Shown: positions 45,622-55,205 of the stretch, in pieces
How the letters are laid out: every line of letters begins with the position of its first letter
Position numbering within the stretch: position 1 is the first letter of the stretch
Program-made: the position numbers and the translations under genes
Notes under the pieces: model-generated
Seen by the model: the letters and a program-made list of their open reading frames with translations, nothing else
Told to the model about the DNA's origin: nothing
Databases searched by the model: none
Assembly (NCBI RefSeq): GCF_001482405.1
Contig: NZ_LPXO01000001.1
Coordinates: 558,001 to 622,000, forward strand
DNA from: Pseudoponticoccus marisrubri
GTDB taxonomy: Bacteria > Pseudomonadota > Alphaproteobacteria > Rhodobacterales > Rhodobacteraceae
Direction of reading: 5' to 3'
DNA length: 64,000 bases

Positions 45622-46806
45622 TCAGCCGGGGCTGAGGCCGCGCATCTTCTCGGACCGCCGCCGCAACAGCTCGACCGTGGTCAGCAGCGCGATCGAGATC
45701 GCCACGAGAATCGTCGCCACCGCCAGGATGGTCGGGCTGATCTGCTCGCGCAGGCCGGTGAACATCTGCCATGGCAGCGTCTGCTGGTTGGCCGAGCCGA
45801 CAAAGAGCACGATGACCACCTCGTCGAAGGAGGTGATGAAGGCGAAGAGCCCGCCCGAGATCACGCCCGGCAGGATCAGCGGCATCTGGATCTTGAAGAA
45901 GGTCCGCACCGGGTCCGCGCCAAGATTCGCCGAGGCGCGCGTCAGCGACCGGTCGAAGCCCACCAGAGTGGCGGTCACGGTGATGATGACGAAGGGGATG
46001 CCCAGGGCTGCGTGCGCCAGGATCACGCCGGCAAAGGTGCCCTGCAGCCCGATCCGCGAATAGAAGAAATACATCCCCGCGGCCGAGATGATCAGAGGCA
46101 CGATCATTGGCGAGATCAGGATCGCCATGATCGCGCGGCGGAAGGGCACGTGCTCGGAGCTGAGCCCGATCGCCGCCAGCGTGCCGAAGCTGACCGAGAG
46201 CAGCGTCGCCACCGGCGCGATGATGACCGAGTTGCGCAGCGCCTGCTGCCATTCCGACGAGGTGAAGAAGTCGCGGTAATGCTTGAGGCTGTAGCCCTCG
46301 GGATCGAAGCGCAGCATCTCGGGCGTGAAGGTGAAGAAATCCTCGGCGTTGAACGACAGCGGCATCACCACGAGGATCGGCGTGATCAGGAAGACGAAGA
46401 TCGCCCCGCAGAGCACGCGGAAGCTGTAATGCCACAGCACCTGCCCGCCGGTCAGGTAGGGTGGCAGCGGCGCGCGGTAGCGGCCCATGCCGACCCAGTA
46501 GACCAGCCAGCCGAAAAACCAGCCGAAGAGCCCGCCCAGCACGAGGCCCGGCAGCCCGCCCAGCAGGACGCCCAGCACCACCAGCAGCCCGATGATGCCC
46601 CATTTCGCCTGTTTCTCGCGCTCGGTGCCCAGCACCTCGAGCGCCACGTAGGCCAGCGCCGCCAGCAGCGCAAAGCCGATCAGGATGCCGAGGAAGGTGG
46701 AGCCGTTGGCCGTGCCCACGAAGATACCGGCAAAGGCACCGAACGCGCCCACGACGGGCAGCGTGAAGGACATGGGCTGTTTCTTGATTTCGGTCAGGAT
46801 GGGCAT
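45622..46806 (-). CDS. ABC transporter permease, spermidine/putrescine type (PotC-like)
   Basis: A 394-residue permease. The last about 265 residues are a standard PotC-type core with SFNAEDFFTF near its start and the cytoplasmic loop SLTRASANLGADPVRTFFKIQ. The first about 120 residues are an extension with three or four additional hydrophobic helices (GAFGAFAGIFVG, AALAYVALEVL, GLVLGGLFGWFFGWLVYWVG). Usual PotC is about 265 residues. It is the last gene of the leftward ABC operon. Confidence 0.85.
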   Translation of the reverse strand: MPILTEIKKQPMSFTLPVVGAFGAFAGIFVGTANGSTFLGILIGFALLAALAYVALEVLGTEREKQAKWGIIGLLVVLGVLLGGLPGLVLGGLFGWFFGWLVYWVGMGRYRAPLPPYLTGGQVLWHYSFRVLCGAIFVFLITPILVVMPLSFNAEDFFTFTPEMLRFDPEGYSLKHYRDFFTSSEWQQALRNSVIIAPVATLLSVSFGTLAAIGLSSEHVPFRRAIMAILISPMIVPLIISAAGMYFFYSRIGLQGTFAGVILAHAALGIPFVIITVTATLVGFDRSLTRASANLGADPVRTFFKIQMPLILPGVISGGLFAFITSFDEVVIVLFVGSANQQTLPWQMFTGLREQISPTILAVATILVAISIALLTTVELLRRRSEKMRGLSPG

Positions 46807-46809
46807 GTC

Positions 46810-46914
46810 TCAGCGCTCCTCTGTGGGTGTGCGGCCACGGAGGGCCGGCGCGGCGTCGGTCAGGGCCGCGCGCGCATCGCGCAGCCTGTCTGCGGGGCGG
46901 GTGTCAGATGCCAT
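46810..46914 (-). CDS. 34-codon reading frame between the two permease genes
   Basis: ATG 46914 to TGA 46810 codes a basic 34-residue peptide, MASDTRPADRLRDARAALTD followed by a short tail. It fills the 112-base gap between the permease genes, and a G-rich stretch precedes the ATG. It may be translated for coupling, or may be a chance frame; no conserved feature is visible. Confidence 0.3.
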   Translation of the reverse strand: MASDTRPADRLRDARAALTDAAPALRGRTPTEER

Positions 46915-46918
46915 CGCC

Positions 46919-48658
46919 TCAGCCCCCCAGCTTGACATTGTCGATCCCGACGATCCGGTCATAGGCCCAGTAGAGGATCAGGACCACGGCCAGCAGGATC
47001 GTCCCCAGCGCGGCCGCGAGGCCCCAGTTGAGCGAGGACGAGATGTGATAGGCGATCCGGTTCGAGATGAACGTGCCGGTGGTGCCGCCCACGATCTCGG
47101 GCGTGATGTAGTAGCCGATGGCCAGGATGAAGACCAGGATACTGCCCGCGCCGATGCCCGGCACCGATTGCGGGAAGTAGACCCGCCAGAAGGCCGTCCA
47201 GTTCGTGGCGCCCAGCGACTTGGCCGCGCGCACGTAATAGGGCGGGATGGTCGACATGACCGAGTACATGGGCAGGATCATGAAGGGCAGCAGGATGTGC
47301 GTCATCGCCACGATCGTGCCGAACTGGTTGTTGATCATCACCAGCCGCTCGGCATCGCCCACGAGACCCAGCCAGACCAGCACGTCGTTGATCACCCCCT
47401 GTTGCTGCAGCATCACCTTCCACGCGCTGGTTCGCACCAGAAGCGATGTCCAGAAGGGCAGCAGCACGAGGATCATCAGCAGGTTGGCCGAGCGCATCGG
47501 CAGGTTCGACAGCAGGTAGGCCACCGGGTAGGCCAGCAGGATGCAGCTGAAGGTGATCATCAGCGACATGAACATGGTGCGCTTGAACAGCAGGCCATAG
47601 ATCCGTTCGTCCTCGTCGCGCAGCGCCGGGCCGTCCGGGGTCTTCTGCATGTCCACGGCGTTCAGGAAATAGCCACTGGTATAGTTCGGACTGTAGGTCT
47701 GGATGGTGCGCCAGACCTCGGGATCCAGCCAGTCCTCGTCGATCTCCTCGAATCCGTCCTGCAGGGTGACGGTCTCGAAATCGGGGTTGTCGACCAGCGC
47801 GTCGGCGGCCTGCAGCATCTCGGCGCGCGGGCCGTCATAGCTGCTCATGTCGCCGTCGCGCAGATCCTCGTAAAGGCGCGTGTAGACGATCGACCACGGC
47901 TCTTCCTCGAAGGCGCTGTCCTCTTCCTCGACCTCCATGAAGGTGGCGAAGCGCTGGTACATCTCGGCGGTGCGCGGCAGCGTCTCGGAGATGTCGGCGC
48001 GCAGCTCGAAGGAGGGGATCGGCTCGTCGAAGTCGCGTCCGGCCTCGCGGGCCGCGTCCTCGGCCGCTTCCCATTCGCGGAAGGCGGCGACGCTGGCCTC
48101 GGTGCCCATCAGCTCGGCCCAGGGCAGCGCTTCGTCCCAGTTCTCGTCGAGATCCTCGAACTGGTCGAGATAGACCTCGCCGATATCATCCAGCCCGCGG
48201 CCGGACTTGCGGAACAGCGAGGAGACGCCGGTCAGCTCGTAGTTCAGACGCGTGCCCAGCCGCGTGTGCCGCTTGTTCTCGGCGGCGATGAAGATGTCGG
48301 TATAGGCGGCCTCGAACACCGCGTCGCCAGGCAGCTCGCCCGACTCGGCGTCCCAATCCTCCAGCGCCGCGACCGTGCGGGGCAGCGTCTCGGAGACGAT
48401 CTGGTTCTCGACCGAACGGAACAGCATGTCGGCGATCGGCGCGATGAAGGTCACCAGCACGAAGATGAGCAGAGGCGCGATCAGCGCCAGCGCCCGCAGC
48501 TTCTGCATGCGCAGCGCCCGGGCGAGGCTTTTCTTCAGCGGCGTGCCATCGGCGGCCAGAACCGGCCCGCCCAAGTTTTCGGCCGCATCGGCGGCACGCA
48601 GGGCATTGTCCGGGGTCGGACCCTCGATCTTGTCGGGATCGGATGTAGCGTCGGTCAT
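46919..48658 (-). CDS. ABC transporter permease with large inserted domain (PotB-like)
   Basis: A 579-residue permease. One helix (about 55-80, RALALIAPLLIFVLVTFIAP) is followed by a hydrophilic, strongly acidic segment of about 280 residues (85-365). The remaining PotB-type helices follow from MFMSLMITFSCILLAYPVAY, with the EAA loop VRAAKSLGATNWTAFWRVYFP. PotB proteins are usually about 285 residues, so the insert doubles the protein and should lie in the periplasm. ATGA overlap with the DUF1330 gene fixes the start. Confidence 0.85.
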   Translation of the reverse strand: MTDATSDPDKIEGPTPDNALRAADAAENLGGPVLAADGTPLKKSLARALRMQKLRALALIAPLLIFVLVTFIAPIADMLFRSVENQIVSETLPRTVAALEDWDAESGELPGDAVFEAAYTDIFIAAENKRHTRLGTRLNYELTGVSSLFRKSGRGLDDIGEVYLDQFEDLDENWDEALPWAELMGTEASVAAFREWEAAEDAAREAGRDFDEPIPSFELRADISETLPRTAEMYQRFATFMEVEEEDSAFEEEPWSIVYTRLYEDLRDGDMSSYDGPRAEMLQAADALVDNPDFETVTLQDGFEEIDEDWLDPEVWRTIQTYSPNYTSGYFLNAVDMQKTPDGPALRDEDERIYGLLFKRTMFMSLMITFSCILLAYPVAYLLSNLPMRSANLLMILVLLPFWTSLLVRTSAWKVMLQQQGVINDVLVWLGLVGDAERLVMINNQFGTIVAMTHILLPFMILPMYSVMSTIPPYYVRAAKSLGATNWTAFWRVYFPQSVPGIGAGSILVFILAIGYYITPEIVGGTTGTFISNRIAYHISSSLNWGLAAALGTILLAVVLILYWAYDRIVGIDNVKLGG

Positions 48659-49260
48659 GCGGTGCCTTCCACAAGGATCATTGTGCCCTCGGAACAGTCG
48701 CGCCGGATTGCGGCGACCTCCTGATAGGCCGGGTCATGATACGCCGCGCGCGCCGCGGCATAGCTGGGATAGGCGATCACGACGTGGCGTTCGCCGGTCT
48801 CGCCTTCGAGCATCTCGGAGCGACCGCCCCGCACGATGTAGCGCGCGCCATGGCCGCGCATGATCGGCGTGTTGCCCTCGACATAGGGCTTGTAGCCGTC
48901 GGGATCGTGCACGGTGACATGCGCCACGAGAAAGCCCAGCGGCGCGTCACTGTCGGCATCGGGCAGGTTCTCGTCGGTGCCTTCGGCAACAAGGATCACG
49001 CTTTCGGCGGCACGGGCGCGGATCTTGGCGACCTCCTGGTAGTCGGGGTCGCGGAAGGCGGCCAGCGCGGTGTCGTAATCGGGAAATTCGAAGATCACGT
49101 GGCGGTCATGGGCGGTGCCCTCGACCAGCTCGGCCTGTCCGCCGCGCACGAGGGGCCTTGCCCCGTGACCCAGAAGGATCGGCGTGTCCCGCGCGACGTA
49201 TTCCTTGTACGCCTCGGGATCCTTCACCGTGATATGTCCGATGATATAGCCTTTGGGCAT
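48655..49260 (-). CDS. Tandem DUF1330 protein
   Basis: A 201-residue soluble protein made of two DUF1330 copies. The first is about residues 1-95 (KGYIIGHITVKDPEAYKEYV, then GHGARPLVRGGQAELVEG). The second is about 103-201 (LGFLVAHVTVHDPDGYKPYV, then GHGARYIVRGGRSEMLEGE). DUF1330 is a ferredoxin-like dimeric fold, so a fused pair would form an internal dimer. It lies inside the ABC operon between the binding protein and the permease genes, overlapping the latter by ATGA. Function unknown. Confidence 0.85.
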   Translation of the reverse strand: MPKGYIIGHITVKDPEAYKEYVARDTPILLGHGARPLVRGGQAELVEGTAHDRHVIFEFPDYDTALAAFRDPDYQEVAKIRARAAESVILVAEGTDENLPDADSDAPLGFLVAHVTVHDPDGYKPYVEGNTPIMRGHGARYIVRGGRSEMLEGETGERHVVIAYPSYAAARAAYHDPAYQEVAAIRRDCSEGTMILVEGTA

Positions 49261-49349
49261 GATGCTGTGCGCTCCGCCTGTCAGGTCGGGTGCGCGGCGG
49301 CCGCGCACCCGGATTGCGTGGCAAGAGGCGCCCGGAGGCGCCCCCGACC

Positions 49350-50474
49350 TCAGTTCTGTGCCAGCCAGGCCTGGAACTTCGCGTCGATGTCGTCGCGGTA
49401 GTCCGCCCAGAACTCGTAGTTGTACAGGAACGTGTTCTGCGCGTTGTTCGGGTCGGTCGGCATGTGCGGCGCCATCTCGATGCCCAGCTCGGCATGGGTC
49501 GAAACCAGCGGGGCCGAGCTCTCACGGGCGGGGCCGTAGGAGATGTACTTGGCCTGATCGGCGAGGCGCTGGGTGTCGGTGGCGAACTTGAGGAAGTCCA
49601 TCACGCGCGCCAGGCGATCCTCGGGCAGGTCCGCGGGCACGATCCAGCCGTCCAGGTCGAAGACCTGAGCGTCCCACATCATGCCGACGGGCTGATCCTG
49701 CTCCTCGATGACCGAGAAGAGACGGCCGTTATAGGTCGAGCCCATGAAGATCTCGCCATCGGCCAGCAGCTGCGGCGTGTCGGCACCGGCGGACCACCAG
49801 ATCACGTCGTCCTTGATGGTGTCGAGCTTGGCGAGCGCCTGGTCCTGGCCCTCTTCGGTCTCGAGCACGTCATAGACGTCTTCCTTGGCCACGCCGTCGC
49901 AGAGCAGCGCCCATTCCATGTTGTTGATCGGACGCTTCTCCAGCGCGCGCTTGCCCGGATAGGTTTCCAGGTCGAACACGTCGCAGATGTCGTTCGGGGC
50001 CTCGACGCCTTCCGGCACCAGGTCGGTGCGGTAGCCGAAGGTGGTCGAGTAGACGATCTGCGGGATGAAGCAGTCGCTGACGATCAGGTCGCCGAAATCG
50101 TCCGAGGCGTCGGTGCCGTCCGGCGCGGGCGCCAGCACGTCGTCATGGTCGATCTCCATGGCGAGACCTTCGTCGCACAGGCGGATGGCGTCCGAGGCCA
50201 CCACGTCGACGAGATCCCAGGTCACGTTGCCCGCCTCGTTCATGGCGCGCAGCTTGGCGACCGCCTCGGCCGAGCTTTCGTCCCAGGTCGCCGAGACGCC
50301 TTCGTTCATCTCGAGATAGGGCTCGACATAGGCCTTCTGCTGGCTCGACTGGTAGGCACCGCCCCAGCTGACCAGCGTCATGCTGTCGGCCATGTCGGCA
50401 TGGCTTCCCGCGAAGGCACCGGTGGCTGCCACGGTCAGAGCCGTCGACGCCATGAGTGTCTTGGTGAGATTCAT
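49350..50474 (-). CDS. Periplasmic solute-binding protein, PotD/PotF-like
   Basis: A 374-residue secreted protein with a signal peptide (LMASTALTVAATGAFAGSHA). The opening strand MTLVSWGGAYQSSQQKAYVEPY and the YNGRLFSVI and WIVPADLPED segments fit the extracellular solute-binding family 1 polyamine group. Mature cysteines in LCDEG, SDCFIP, DICDVF and LLCDG suggest disulfides. The ligand is not readable; polyamine, or a small cation such as ectoine, is possible given the neighbours. An AGGGAG site supports the start. Confidence 0.85.
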   Translation of the reverse strand: MNLTKTLMASTALTVAATGAFAGSHADMADSMTLVSWGGAYQSSQQKAYVEPYLEMNEGVSATWDESSAEAVAKLRAMNEAGNVTWDLVDVVASDAIRLCDEGLAMEIDHDDVLAPAPDGTDASDDFGDLIVSDCFIPQIVYSTTFGYRTDLVPEGVEAPNDICDVFDLETYPGKRALEKRPINNMEWALLCDGVAKEDVYDVLETEEGQDQALAKLDTIKDDVIWWSAGADTPQLLADGEIFMGSTYNGRLFSVIEEQDQPVGMMWDAQVFDLDGWIVPADLPEDRLARVMDFLKFATDTQRLADQAKYISYGPARESSAPLVSTHAELGIEMAPHMPTDPNNAQNTFLYNYEFWADYRDDIDAKFQAWLAQN

Positions 50475-50593
50475 TCTATTACTCCCTAACTGGACCCGTT
50501 TGATTACGGGGGGCCGGGCTCCGGGTCACATGACCGGCCCCTCCGGATGGTGCTGCGCGCAGGCCTTGGCCACGCGCCGGCATCATTGACCTT

Positions 50594-51697
<1,104 letters not shown>

Positions 51698-51863
51698 GAC
51701 TGGCTCCCTGTCTGTTCTTGTCGCGGATGATCTCCGCTGTCTTGTCTGAAAACTAAAGCGCGTTGGGACAAGCGTTGCAACCTTTTCGCCGAAAAATGCC
51801 CGTTCCTCCGTCAAATACGGGCGGATCGCGCAGAAAGCCGGCAGGTTTCAGGCCAAAACCGTC

Positions 51864-51882
51864 CCGATTTTGCGAAAATCGG
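51864..51882. promoter_or_regulatory. Inverted repeat in the ABC operon / M24 divergent region
   Basis: The perfect palindrome CCGATTTT-GCG-AAAATCGG lies 167 bases from the PotA-like start and 255 bases from the M24 gene. It is a candidate operator for a regulator controlling both directions. Bases 51698-52136 otherwise hold no gene. A second hairpin (GCCCGT at 51799-51804 with ACGGGC at 51817-51822) is present. Confidence 0.45.
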
Positions 51883-52136
51883 TCCCTTGGCCCGGCCCCC
51901 TCGCCGCCCAGACGCGCGAAACGAGCGGCCGACTCGCCCCCAAAGCGCTTGCAGCACCGGGCGATCCCCATGGTCCCAGGCGCGCCTCTGCCCGATCCTG
52001 AGGCAAATGCCCCCGGTTCAAGCAGTTTTTCGACAACACCTGACGTTTTTCCGCCTTCCACGTCGTAACTGAACCAGAATTCCGGCAGCTTTCCCACGTA
52101 GCGCTGAAGAAAGACCCCCGGAACGGAGCCGACCAC

Positions 52137-53333
52137 GTGCGTCAACACCGCTTTGACAAGGACATCCCGTTTACCGAAGGCGAGTACCTGCGTCGCCTCG
52201 CCCTGACCCGTGCCGCGATGGATCGCGCGGGCATCGAGGTGCTGCTGGTCACCGACCCGTCCAACATCGCGTGGCTGACCGGCTATGACGGGTGGTCCTT
52301 CTACGTGCACCAGGCCGCGCTGGTCTTCCACGATCGCGACCCGGTCTGGTGGGGGCGCAACCAGGACACGAACGGCGCGCTGCGCACCGTGTGGATGAAC
52401 GACGACCGGGTGATCGGCTACGAGGACAGCTATGTCCAGAACCCCGACAAGCACCCGATGGAGGATCTCGTGCTGCGCCTCGTGGGCATGGGCTTTCCCG
52501 CCCCGCGGCTGGGCGTCGAGATGGAGAACTACTATTTCTCGGCCCGCGCCTATCTTGCCCTGGGCGAGGCGGCGCCCGAGGCCACGCTGATCGACGCCAC
52601 CGGGTTGGTGAACTGGGAACGCGGCATCAAGTCGGACGAGGAAGTGGTCTTCATGCGCCGCGCCGCGCGGATCTCGGAAAAGATCGTCGACGGGCTGCTG
52701 GAGCGGGTCGAGCCGGGCGTGCCCAAGAACGAGATCGTCGCCCAGATCCAGCATGACGCCTATACCGGCGCCGACGGGCACTGGGGCGATTACGCCGCCA
52801 TCGTGCCGCTGCTGCCCTCGGGCTCGGACGCGGCCGCGCCGCACCTGACATGGGATGGCCGTCCTTTCCGCAAGGGCGAGGCCACCTTCTTCGAGATCTC
52901 GGGCTGCTACCGGCGCTACCACGCGCCGCTCTGCCGGACGATCTTCCTGGGCGAGCCGCCCGAGATCTTCCGCGCTGCCGAGGCCGCGCTGATCGAGGGG
53001 CTGGAGGCCGGGCTGGAAGCGGCCCGCGCCGGCAACCGCGCCTGCGACATCGCCCATGCGCTGGCGGCGCCGCTGGAACGCGCCGGGATCGAACGCGGCG
53101 CCCGCTGCGGCTACCCGATCGGCCTGTCCTACCCGCCCGACTGGGGCGAGCGCACGGTCAGCCTGCGCACCGAGGACGAGACCGTTCTGCAACCCGGCAT
53201 GACCTTCCATTTCATGCCCGGGCTGTGGATGTCCGACTGGGGGCTGGAGATAACCGAATCCATCCTGATCACCGAGGACGGGCCGGCGGAATGCTTCTGC
53301 GATCGGCCCCGCAAGATGTTCGTCAAACCATGA
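52137..53333 (+). CDS. M24-family hydrolase, ectoine hydrolase (DoeA/EutD)-like
   Basis: A 398-residue pita-bread-fold protein. The N-terminal half has LLVTDPSNIAWLTGYDGWSF and the C-terminal half has GHWGDYAAIVPLLPSG, ATFFEISGCYRRYHAPLCRT, GYPIGLSYPPDWGE and FHFMPGLWMSDWGLEITESI. These match the DoeA/EutD group, which opens the ectoine ring to N-acetyl-diaminobutyrate, as I know it, more than Xaa-Pro dipeptidases. A GTG start at 52137 has a CGGAG site. The M20 deacetylase downstream fits the next step. Not flanked by the usual ehu/ueh genes. Confidence 0.72.
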   Translation: MRQHRFDKDIPFTEGEYLRRLALTRAAMDRAGIEVLLVTDPSNIAWLTGYDGWSFYVHQAALVFHDRDPVWWGRNQDTNGALRTVWMNDDRVIGYEDSYVQNPDKHPMEDLVLRLVGMGFPAPRLGVEMENYYFSARAYLALGEAAPEATLIDATGLVNWERGIKSDEEVVFMRRAARISEKIVDGLLERVEPGVPKNEIVAQIQHDAYTGADGHWGDYAAIVPLLPSGSDAAAPHLTWDGRPFRKGEATFFEISGCYRRYHAPLCRTIFLGEPPEIFRAAEAALIEGLEAGLEAARAGNRACDIAHALAAPLERAGIERGARCGYPIGLSYPPDWGERTVSLRTEDETVLQPGMTFHFMPGLWMSDWGLEITESILITEDGPAECFCDRPRKMFVKP

Positions 53334-53460
53334 CCGAGCTCGACCGCAACTGCGCCCCGCCGCATCGAAGGCGCGCGCCCGCCGCCTGATCCGCTCCCGG
53401 CCGGCCCGGGGGTCCCTGCCCTGCCCCGGGGCCCGTTCTTTTCCATGGGAGGTCACAGAA

Positions 53461-54621
53461 ATGACCGTTCTTGCACAGACCGAAGACCTGCTGTCGCGCC
53501 TGATCGCGCATCCCACCGTCTCCACCGACAGCAATCGCGAGATGCTGGCCGACGCGGCAAGCTGGCTGGAGCATCACGGCGCGCGGGTCGACCTGATCGA
53601 GGATTCGACCGGCCGCAAGGCCAATCTCTGGGCGACGATCGGCCCCGAGGGCGATGGCGGCATCGTGCTGTCGGGCCATTCCGACGTGGTCCCCGTCACC
53701 GACCAGGACTGGAGCGTCGATCCCTTCGCGCTGACCGACCGCGACGACCTGCTCTATGGCCGCGGCGCCTGCGACATGAAGGGCTTCATCGCCGCGGCGC
53801 TGGCCATGGCGCCGCGCTATGGCGAGGTGCCTCTGCGCCGCCCGGTGCATATCTGCCTGACCCATGACGAGGAAGTGGGCTGTCTGGGTGCGCGCGCGCT
53901 GGTGCCCGAGCTGCAGCGCCGCGGCATCCGGCCCGGCATCGCAATCGTAGGCGAGCCGACCTCGATGCGCATCATCGAAGGGCACAAGGGCTGCTGCGAA
54001 TACACCACCCGCTTTACCGGGCTGGAGGGGCATGGCTCGGCCCCCGATCGCGGCGTGAACGCGGTGGCCTATGCGGTGCGCTATGCCACGCGGCTGATGG
54101 AGCTGTCGGAATCGCTCAAGGCCCGCGCGCCGCTGGGCTCGCGCTTCGACCCGCCCTGGAGCACGGTCAATATCGGCCGGCTGGCCGGAGGCGTGGCGCA
54201 TAACGTGATCCCCGGCAAGGCCGAGCTGGAATGGGAGATGCGCCCGGTCCACTGGACCGACACGGACTATGTCAAGAACGCGCTGGAGAGCTTTGTCGCG
54301 GCCGAGCTGCTGCCCGCCATGCGCGCGATTTCGCCCCATGCCGACATCACCACCGAGGTGATCGGCGAGGTGGTCGGGCTGGAGCCCATGGCCGAGAACG
54401 CCGCCCGCGACCTCGTTGCGGGGCTCACCGGGCAGGAGACCTGCGACCTGGTCCCCTTCGGCACCGAGGCCGGGCTGTTCCAGGAAATGGGCATGTCGGT
54501 GGTGGTTTGCGGCCCGGGCTCGATCCAGCAGGCGCACAAGCCTGACGAGTACGTCGCGCGCACGCAACTGGCCGATTGCCTCGAGATGCTGGAGGGGCTG
54601 GGCCGCAGCATCGCCGCCTGA
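53461..54621 (+). CDS. M20-family deacetylase, ArgE/DoeB2-like
   Basis: A 386-residue zinc peptidase-fold enzyme. Metal ligands appear in LSGHSDVVPV (H and D), YGRGACDMKGF (bridging D), THDEEVGCLGA (catalytic E pair), IVGEPTSMR and the late GPGSIQQAHKPDEYV. The family removes acetyl groups from N-acetylornithine and similar amino acids. Next to an ectoine-hydrolase-like gene, deacetylation of N-acetyl-2,4-diaminobutyrate is a reasonable guess. A GGGAGG site precedes the ATG. Confidence 0.82.
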   Translation: MTVLAQTEDLLSRLIAHPTVSTDSNREMLADAASWLEHHGARVDLIEDSTGRKANLWATIGPEGDGGIVLSGHSDVVPVTDQDWSVDPFALTDRDDLLYGRGACDMKGFIAAALAMAPRYGEVPLRRPVHICLTHDEEVGCLGARALVPELQRRGIRPGIAIVGEPTSMRIIEGHKGCCEYTTRFTGLEGHGSAPDRGVNAVAYAVRYATRLMELSESLKARAPLGSRFDPPWSTVNIGRLAGGVAHNVIPGKAELEWEMRPVHWTDTDYVKNALESFVAAELLPAMRAISPHADITTEVIGEVVGLEPMAENAARDLVAGLTGQETCDLVPFGTEAGLFQEMGMSVVVCGPGSIQQAHKPDEYVARTQLADCLEMLEGLGRSIAA

Positions 54622-54655
54622 CCCCGGCCGCGCGCCGTCGGGGCGCGGGGGATGT

Positions 54656-54680
54656 GAGTATTTTCGGAAAGATGAAAGAG
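54656..54680. other. Short AT-rich intergenic motif
   Basis: The stretch GAGTATTTTCGGAAAGATGA (then AAG) stands out in GC-rich surroundings between the convergent M20 and L,D-transpeptidase genes. I recall very similar motifs after many genes in Rhodobacteraceae genomes, but only one copy is in this window. Confidence 0.3.
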
Positions 54681-54689
54681 GGGGCGGGC

Positions 54690-55205
54690 CTAGCGCGCCA
54701 GCCCCTCCGGCACGATGAGCCGGGTGTCATAGGTGATGCGCTGCGCGATGGCGAGCAGGTCCTGCGGGGCGAAGGCGATGCACCCCTCGGTCGGGTATCC
54801 GGGCCGGCGCCAGCGATGCAGGAAGATGGCCGAACCGCGCCCGCGCTCGGCGCGCGGCCAGTTCCAGTCGGTCAGGATCACGAGATCGTAGAGCCGGTCG
54901 CCGCGGCGCAGCCGCTCGTGGCTGTGCGGATAGGGCGCGCGGACCATGAGGTTGTAATCCTCGTGGCCCGGGTCATCCGACCACAGGTCGGAAGGGCGGA
55001 TCGGCACCGCCCAGTCCACCGGGCGGGCGATGCGATCGGGGCGGTAGAGCAGGCCGACGATGCGATGCGTGCCCGCGGGCGTGGCGCCGTCGCCCTCGCG
55101 CTTGTCGGTGGTCACGCCGCCGCGCCCGATACTGCAAGGCCATATCCGGCCGGCACAGCGCAGGCCGACCGGGGTCAGCACCATGTCCGAAACGGCGGCG
55201 CTCAT
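54690..55205 (-). CDS. L,D-transpeptidase (YkuD) family protein
   Basis: A 171-residue protein with the YkuD core: [20 protein letters not shown] at the start of the fold, then [20 protein letters not shown], with the catalytic histidine and cysteine of the H-x(n)-GC motif. Such enzymes form 3-3 or lipoprotein crosslinks in peptidoglycan. No signal peptide is obvious, so it may be one of the short cytoplasmic-looking members found in this group. ATGA overlap with the LLM gene upstream. Confidence 0.82.
   Translation of the reverse strand: MSAAVSDMVLTPVGLRCAGRIWPCSIGRGGVTTDKREGDGATPAGTHRIVGLLYRPDRIARPVDWAVPIRPSDLWSDDPGHEDYNLMVRAPYPHSHERLRRGDRLYDLVILTDWNWPRAERGRGSAIFLHRWRRPGYPTEGCIAFAPQDLLAIAQRITYDTRLIVPEGLAR

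Noticed and set aside
52137-53333. Calling the M24 gene a Xaa-Pro dipeptidase
   Set aside because: The fold is shared, but the specific motifs around GYPIGLSYPPDWGE and the C-terminal segment fit the ectoine-hydrolase group better.
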